Source of the DNA: Rhynchopus sp. YZ270_cl-10
Lineage: Eukaryota; Euglenozoa; Diplonemea; Diplonemida; Diplonemidae
Assembly: GCA_964035575.1 (NCBI GenBank)
Contig: OZ037883.1
Location: 248,001-312,000, forward strand
DNA length: 64,000 nucleotides
Direction: 5' to 3'
Notes under the pieces: generated by a model
Database searches by the model: none
What the model was told of the DNA's origin: nothing
The model's input: the letters and a program-made list of their open reading frames with translations, nothing else
Position numbers and translations under genes: made by a program
Part shown: piece after piece, positions 57,813-64,000 of the stretch
Layout: every line of letters begins with the position of its first letter
How positions within the stretch are numbered: position 1 is the stretch's first letter

Positions 57813-58742
57813 CTTAAGAAAACCAGAGAATCTCATATTGCACAGTAAGGGTACTTTAGAGTGTTTTTGTACACACATGTGACCCCACCGTGGAGAGCAA
57901 TCGGCTCGCGCAATCAAAAGAAAGCAGAGAAAAGGGAAAAGAAAAAAAGAAAAAAGTTGGGTACCGTGCGCCTGCGGCGCTACCTGTTCCCTACCCTACT
58001 TTATTTCTAAATATGATGTACTTATGTACAGTGTTCATTTTCTGTTGAGTACGACAATGCGCTGAACAGTCTCCACCCTCACTGTGTGAGGGCGGCACCC
58101 CCTCCGAGGCCACAACCGTCCTGGTTTTTGTTCTCACTCTTCTCTGTGGTTACAGAAACCCCATAGCTTCTTCAGTACATTGGTGTTTCCAGTCAAAACA
58201 CAATTTTAAGACTGAAAATGACCCTTGCTTACGGCATGGGTTCATATTTTGTGAAAATTTAAGTCACTGAAATTTTGTCCATTTTTCCGTATATCCCCCA
58301 CCACAAGCCGGGATTGGTTCGGAAATGCAACAAAACGACCTCTTGGGCGGAAAAAAGGATATTTACGCACTTTTTGAGACGGGGTTTCTTTACTAGAACC
58401 AGAGGAATCTCATAGTTCAGAGTACGGGTACTTTAGAGCGTTTTCGCACACACATGTGACCCCACCGTGGAGAGCAATCGGCTCGCGCAATCAAAAGAAA
58501 GCAGAGAAAAGGGAAAAGAAAAAGGTTGGGTACCGTGCGCCTGCGGCGCTACCTGCCTTCACAGTCAAAAACACCACAATTTCATCTAAATTGGGGTTTT
58601 CATACTGAAAATGACCCTTGTTTAGGAGTATGGGTTCATATTTTGTGAAAATTTAAGTCACTAAAAATTTGTCCATTTTTCCGAATATGCCCCACCACAG
58701 CGCGGGATTGGCTCGGAAATGGCACAAAACGCCCGAAACACG
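57813..58742. repeat. diverged local duplication
   Basis: 57813-57985 matches 58385-58557: AACCAGAG...CTCATA, then about 70 almost identical bases from ACACACATGTGACCCC onward, ending GTGCGCCTGCGGCGCTACCT. 58190-58340 matches 58562-58742. The first copy holds about 190 extra bases near 57990-58180. Non-coding. Confidence 0.7.
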
Positions 58743-59209
58743 ATTTTTCAGATTTTTTTCCAAAAGTTAGCGCGAAGCCTGGTGACAATACCCGAGCACT
58801 GCAAGAGAAGGAGAGCGGGGGGAAATAAAACACAGAACCTGAAAGATGAATGTGCATTCTGCACAAAAATCTAGAATAAAAAAACCACTCCCCCAAAAAA
58901 AAGATACGTTCCTTTGGCAGCGGTAGTGTGCTGCAGGAACTCTTGTCCCCTCCTCCGACGATGTGAAGAATAATAAACCTAGGGTTTGCAAAGCAGGGTG
59001 GTGTTACACACTGACACGAAAAAAAAGGATGGATGAAGAAACCTCAGAGCACACACTTTAAAGAGAAAGCTTTCAAGCGAAGTATAGCGTGCCTAAAATA
59101 AAAATAAAACAACAACAACTACCGCGTCTTGACACCCCCCCTCGAGGAACATAACCTCCCCCAGTATTTTGTCTCTTTTTTTGTTTTTTTTTGATTGAGC
59201 TAACCTCGT

Positions 59210-62200
59210 CTATTTAACGTTCTTCGTTGCCTTACCGAATTCAACCTGGTGATTTTGAGTGTTTATTTTTACGTCCTTTCTTCAAAGAAGGTAAGAGAAA
59301 AGTTACAAAAAAAAAAGGGGGCATACCTTCTTCGCATTTGTCGCAAATGTGAGGGTCGAAATCGTCTCCGGAATGTTGCTGGTCTTGGGAGATACGTTCG
59401 CGAACATAAGACACTTGCAGTTCCCTCCAAGGGAATCCTGAATGGGGTAAATATGTGGTAGGAGTGTCAATACAAGGGCATACCTGAAGCAGCGTAGTGA
59501 GCTGGCTGTTTCTGAACGGGATGTGGTCCTTCTTGTTGGCCAAACTGTTGATGCACAGACCAAGCTGTGTCAGCGACTTGTTGATGTGCACTGCTTCCGC
59601 CTTTTGGTCACCCTGCGAAAAAATTAGCAATAAAAAATGTACACATTTTCCACAAACACTTTGAAAGATAGTGCCTCTCGCATAAACAAAATGACGCAAA
59701 TTTGAATTCCTACATACCGTGACCTCGGACTTCGCAATTCTCTCAGACCCTGCCAAATCCACAAGATGCAGCTTGCCGTACATCGTCTGCCCTGTTGAAT
59801 GGTTCTTCGCCTCGACCCACACTGTGAGCACACAGTGCGAACGGGAGGAGTGCTCATTCATAGAAGTGCCTGCGACCTTTCTGCTTGTGTATGCCTCCTC
59901 TAGCGCGGTGATGACTTGGTCTGCATCTTGGACGGGGGTCTTTTGGAGGGGGGTGATGCTCACATCACGGTCTCCCTTTGCTGCGGGGATGACCTTGCAC
60001 ATGGTGCGTTTGTTCTGCAGGTCGTACACCTTGTCGTTGTACACCTCCAGCACCGACACGGACAGCGCATACTGGTAGTCCCCCACCCGTTCCTGCGCAA
60101 TCTTAAACAACTCCGACACCGTCCTGAAGTTGACACCCCGGTCCTGCGGTGGCCCCTCCATTGTGTACGTCTTACCAGACCCTGTCTGTCCGTACGCAAA
60201 AATGCAGACATAAAACCCATCCAACACCGACACCGCCAGCCCCTTAGCCTCCTCGAAGATGTCTGGCTGGTTTGCGCTTTGATCGAAACACTTATCGAAT
60301 TCGTATGGGGTGACTTTGCCTGACTGTGGGTCCTTGATGCGCAGCGTCATATCGTCTTCGAGCTGCACATTATCGCAGACCTCGTCAGGGCAGGGACGGA
60401 TACGGCAGTACACCCGAATGTTTCCTTTGAGCTCCATGAGCTGGTTGTAGAGTGTGCGCCTGCGGGATTCCTCCTTTTTGTAGCGTGCGTTGGCGTGGGT
60501 GAGGTCCTCGGTCTGCTGGGCAAGCTGGGCCTCGGTGGTGGAGAGCTTGTCCTCAATTGCGTTCTTTTCTGCCGTCCAGTTCGCCATCATCTTCTCTGCT
60601 TCCTCCTTTCGTGCGCCAGCCTCGGCTGCAAGCGCTGCTGCGTCGGCTGCTTGCTTAGAGAGTGCCACCTTCTCCTCCTCAGCAGCCTTCAGTTTGCCCT
60701 CAATCGTCGCCAGCTCCTCTTTCTGTTGTATTAACTGTTTTTCGCGCTCCGCTTTGTGTTCGTTGCTTTCAGACAGCACTGCCCGCGCCTCTGCGAGCTC
60801 CATTTCTAGCCCCGCCTTTTCGCCCCCAAGGTTTTTCTGAAGGGTCTCGGATTCAGCAGATTGCTTTGCAGACTCTTCGCGGAGGGCTTCGAGCTCTTTC
60901 TTTAAGTTGTCCATCTCCTCCGGGGGGACGGAGCTGGGCAGTGCGGGCACCTCGCCTGAGGCGGGGGTTGGGGATGGGGAGGCGGCTGCGTTCTTCTCGA
61001 GTTTGCGGTTCTTTTTCTCAAGCTTCGCAATGCGCTCCAGCAGCTCCGCGTCGTCGCCTTGAGGTGTTGGAGAGGAGTTCCCGTCTGCACCCGGTGTCGG
61101 GGTGGACGTCTTCTTGAGCTTGTCCAGCTTCTTCTCAAGCTTCGCGTTGTACTTCTCCAAAGCGTCCAGGTCTTCTTCCATGAGGACCTGGCGTTTTTCC
61201 ATCTTGCGGAGCTTCTTGGATTTGTCTTTCAACTCATCTTGCAGCTTCTTGACGTCCGCGCTGTCGTCTGCTCCAGAAGCGGAGGGTGCAGGGGAAGCAC
61301 GGCCTGCAGGAGACTCTCTGCCGCCGCCAGCTTCTGCTTGCATGCGTTCGATCTTGCGTTTGCCTCGCTCTACTACACGGAGGTCGGTGTCGGTGTACCA
61401 ACTGTCGTCGCCGTCTGCGTTTCTGACGCGGAAAGGCATTGGGGAGTCCTCGCCTTGGTCTTCGACGATGGTGCCGTGTTCACCTGGTTTGAGGCAGCCT
61501 TGCGCGTAGGTGTTCGCTTCGCCTTCGACAACGCAGACAAGGTCGTGTTTGTCGGGGCGTTCGCCTTCTTCAGGTTCGATGCTAATGACGACGTCGCTTT
61601 TCTCCTTCTTGCGGCCTTTGGGAGATACATCGGAGAGGTCGGGTGTCTCGGCATCGTCGTCTTCTTTGGGGCCTTCGAGGGCGACTTCTTTGAGTTTGTT
61701 GATAAGCTTTTCTTGCTGCGACTTGAGGACGTTGATGGTGTCGTTCGCAGAGCGGAGACGGTCTTGCACTGCAGTGTCGAGCCATCGTTCCAGGGCAGCA
61801 TCCGGTGCGTCTACGTATTCACGGGGTGGTGGACGGCCTTCGGGGCCTACCTCCTGCTTCCAGTCGTCGAGCTCAAGAAGCAGTCGCCGTTCCTTTTCAT
61901 GAGCAAGCGCCAGCTGTTTTTTGAGTACAGGAAGCTGTTGTCTAATCGTGCCCGTCTCAGCAGCGAGCTGCTCCTTTTCTTTTTCAAGGCGGAGGCCAAA
62001 TTCGTTCAGCTTCGCGTTCTCAGTGGAGATAACGTCCAAAGATTTGCGCAGTTTCGCAATGTCTGCCCGCGCCTTCGCCAGCTTCTCCGGCTGTTCCCCC
62101 GCCTTCCCATCGTCCTCATGGTCGCTCTCAGAGTCTAGCCCCAGCTCTGCACGCCATTGCTTCGTTTTTTCGTCGTCAGAGTTTCGTCGTGTTTGCCCAC

Positions 62201-62468
62201 CGTTCCCACCACTGCTCCCGCCACCACCAAGTGGAAGCTGCTTCAACTCTTTCGGACGATTGAACTTCAAACGATCTTCAACAACACGCACATAGGTTGA
62301 CGGGAAGATCCCCACATCCCCGTTCCCACGCTTCCCTATCCACCACCCACTCTTATCCTTTTCAAGAACAGTGATCTTCTCGGTCGGGTTCAAGCTGATC
62401 TGGTTCGGCTCGGCGGCAGAGTAAGGGTACAGCACCTCGACAATCGTGTACTCTCGGCCGGACGCCAT
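59210..62468 (-). CDS. SH3-domain kinesin-14 (C-terminal motor), 4 exons
   Basis: Exons 59718-62468, 59484-59612, 59327-59437 and 59210-59245 give 1008 residues. Introns of 105, 46 and 81 nt all start GTATG and end CAG; splicing restores the conserved motor sequence (SEVT-GDQKAEAVHINKSL; TTLLQ-DSLGGNCKCLM; TNAKK-VEFGKA). Residues 4-65 are an SH3 domain (ALYPYS-like LYPYSA, then SGWWIGKRGNGDVGIFPSTYV). A second small beta-rich segment lies near 310-370 (KPGEHGTIVEDQG...YTDTDLRVVE). Long coiled coils occupy about 115-260 and 390-660. The motor starts after the kinesin-14 neck signature LKGNIRVYCRIRP (about 672), with P-loop GQTGSGKT, switch I NEHSSRSH and switch II DLAGSER. Kinesin-14 motors walk to microtubule minus ends in spindles, flagella and transport. 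A fused SH3 suggests docking to proline-rich partners. Confidence 0.9.
59671..59683 (-). repeat. CGAGAGG mini-stem inside kinesin intron 1
   Basis: TGC/GCA encloses GAGAG on the minus strand, within the intron 59613-59717. It is the only member found inside a gene. Confidence 0.35.
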
Positions 62469-63038
62469 TTGTCTTCTTATGGGTGCCCTGGGTCAGGCTG
62501 TCTGTAGAATATGATACAATAAGGGTAGTATAGAGTTTTGACGGGATAATGGGGCAAAGTAGAGACATTTTTTTTTGTTTGACAATCTCGCGTAGGAGCA
62601 GGTTCTGTCCACAAAATGTTATGTTTTTTTAAAGGCAAAATCCTCGTTCGGTCTGTTCAACCCCACTCCTTGGAAGTGGAAAGCGAATCACCTCACCCCT
62701 CCCACCCCTTACCCCAGGTTTTTTGATAAATGGCAGGAACCATCCAATGTTTTCGTCAATATTTTTTTTACATCGTTTTCAAGCGTGCCCATTGATGGAA
62801 CAATGCGAAAACTCGTCTTGCTCTCTTCTTCCGTGAAAGACGCTTACACCAGACGACCCCCTTTTTTTTGCACAACCATTCGGTCATCGTCATCAGACGG
62901 CGAAGGGGGTGCACTGTGCTGGCCACTCTCTATTCTAGATTTGTACGACAAAATAAAGAAAGTGTCAGTTAGATGGCCCCCTTTAGCAAATCACCCTAGG
63001 TATTTTTACCCCGACGTGCGACTTATTTTCCCCCCTTT
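62469..63038. other. spacer between BLES03-like and kinesin genes
   Basis: 570 bases, mixed composition, no feature recognised. Confidence 0.5.
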
Positions 63039-63752
63039 TTATGCCTGCCTGAACACGTTATCTTCGAGCATATGGAAAAGAGCTTGCCGGCGGGTATCCC
63101 AGGCTCGTCTTGTGAGAGAAACGTTGCTACGGTCGCGGATGTTCACGTAGACTGTAGTAGCGCGCTCCCCCCAACGTTCGTTTTCACAGTAGAGGTCAAG
63201 CTGAGTGGCAGCTTCTGGTTTGTATTTTAGAACGTCGGTGAGGCCGAGGTGACGTATCTGGGTGGCAACACGCTTTACATCCCAGGTGTTTTGAAAGTCC
63301 AGTGAATAGATACACACAACATGAACATCCGACTCTGGCGTCGCGGGAGACACCTTCGCAATACCACAGCCTAGCCCTTCGGAGTACATTTTGTTCAACA
63401 CCGTCTCCCACACCTCATCAACAGCATCACGCTCCACAATTATCACCCATTTCCCCAGCACGTAGCCATGCTTCCGGAACAACGGCAGCAACGACTCCAT
63501 ATCGATGTGCTTATGCTCCCTCTTATCATCCTTCTGCAACAACTCTATTGTGACACGCTTGTCAAACTCCTTTTGCATGATAGGGCTGATAGGTGGCGGG
63601 TCCCACGCCTCATGTTCATGATGCGCGCAGATCCACGGTGTCACCTCAAAACTGGTTCTCGAAGGCGGCAAACGCGAGACAAACTGCTGAACCGTCTCCG
63701 CCTTATTTTTGTACATCCACCGACCCAGCTTCGGGACAACCTCTTTCGACAT
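63039..63752 (-). CDS. BLES03 / DUF1917 family protein (C11orf68-like)
   Basis: 237 residues, single exon. The family landmarks are in order: VTPWICAHHEHEAW near the N-terminus, GKWVIIVERDAVDEVWETVLNKM, GLGCGIAKVSPATPESDVHVVCIYSLDF, then the signature DVKRVATQIRHLGLTDVLKYKPEAATQLDLY. It ends with an RRQALFHML tail. This family has an eIF4E-like fold in known structures and no settled function; RNA or cap binding has been discussed by analogy. Length is close to the family norm of about 250. The first ATG of the frame at 63752 fits. Confidence 0.8.
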   Translation of the reverse strand: MSKEVVPKLGRWMYKNKAETVQQFVSRLPPSRTSFEVTPWICAHHEHEAWDPPPISPIMQKEFDKRVTIELLQKDDKREHKHIDMESLLPLFRKHGYVLGKWVIIVERDAVDEVWETVLNKMYSEGLGCGIAKVSPATPESDVHVVCIYSLDFQNTWDVKRVATQIRHLGLTDVLKYKPEAATQLDLYCENERWGERATTVYVNIRDRSNVSLTRRAWDTRRQALFHMLEDNVFRQA

Positions 63753-64000
63753 TGCTTAAGAGAATAGAAGGGTATAGAAGCAGAAGGGATGTGGAAGAGA
63801 GGAGAATAGGGGTTGAGGGGAGAAGCTTATGAGTGCATGTTAAACGTGGTGGTGGTTGGGGTTGTGTTTGTCTGAGGTGGAGGTGTGGATGAGGGTCATG
63901 AAGAGGGGGAAAAAATGGAATTTTTGTCATTTTTCTGCACATTTTTTTTTTGTCTATTTAAGCGTTGGTTAATCATCATTCCCCAATCTAATGCTCTGTG
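63753..64000. other. 5' flank of the BLES03-like gene
   Basis: Spacer to the right edge. No feature is recognised. Confidence 0.5.

Larger units (their letters stand above)
55799..59209. other. 3.4 kb gene-poor spacer
   Basis: Dense A and T homopolymers (up to about 25 bases). Contains stem-loops at 55858 and 56677, a CAGGTCG-type repeat relic at about 56211-56245, and a diverged duplication (57813-58742). No credible gene or splice pattern was found. Confidence 0.5.

Overview
The window looks like nuclear DNA of a unicellular eukaryote that I cannot place in a lineage. The evidence is eukaryote-specific domain families (C-terminal-motor kinesin, LIM domains, SET, tandem BRCT, a CH-like domain, BLES03/DUF1917), short spliceosomal introns, GC-rich coding regions separated by AT-rich, homopolymer-rich spacers, and signal-peptide proteins with Pro/Thr linkers. 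Eight introns can be read (46-136 nt). All start GTAT (seven GTATG, one GTATA) and end AG.

Every credible gene lies on the minus strand, so transcription runs from high to low coordinates across all 64 kb. In that order (from 64000 down to 1) the genes are: BLES03-like protein (63.0-63.8 kb); SH3-kinesin-14 (59.2-62.5); a small lysine-rich protein with a membrane segment (55.0-55.8); three tandem copies of a secreted metallophosphatase (39.8-54.6); a kinase-LIM-LIM-zinc ribbon protein (35.6-37.6); a BRCT protein (34.0-35.3); a carnosine-N-methyltransferase-like protein (32.2-33.3); a secreted M23-type peptidase (30.2-31.7); a large secreted protein, copy B (25.5-29.2); a membrane-anchored SET protein (23.1-24.6); a UBL-ankyrin protein (20.9-22.5); a 6 kb repeat-rich, gene-poor stretch (15-21 kb); an unidentified gene remnant (14.3-15.0); an eIF5A/EF-P-like protein (11.3-11.8); the large secreted protein, copy A (6.6-10.3); an EF-hand/Tudor-like protein (3.4-5.4); a 3-exon single-pass membrane protein (2.0-2.5); and a CH-like protein that runs off the left edge.

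Three kinds of recent change stand out. A 4.7 kb block holding the secreted-protein gene is duplicated 18.9 kb away. The metallophosphatase gene sits in a tandem array with an exact 6321 bp period, in which two of three units carry a 2.1 kb element (short terminal inverted repeats, reverse-transcriptase-like remnant) while the first unit keeps the empty site. The spacers hold many fold-back elements with perfect or near-perfect terminal inverted repeats, several full of ACATGT palindromes.

The most interesting undescribed signal is a dispersed family of short stem-loops. Read on the coding strand, they share a CGAGAGG-like loop core but have different, still complementary, stems. About fifteen independent or duplicated members occur in spacers, one of them in a kinesin intron. 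All have the same orientation, which is that of every gene. This suggests an RNA-level element such as a processing or UTR signal, or a transcribed short repeat.
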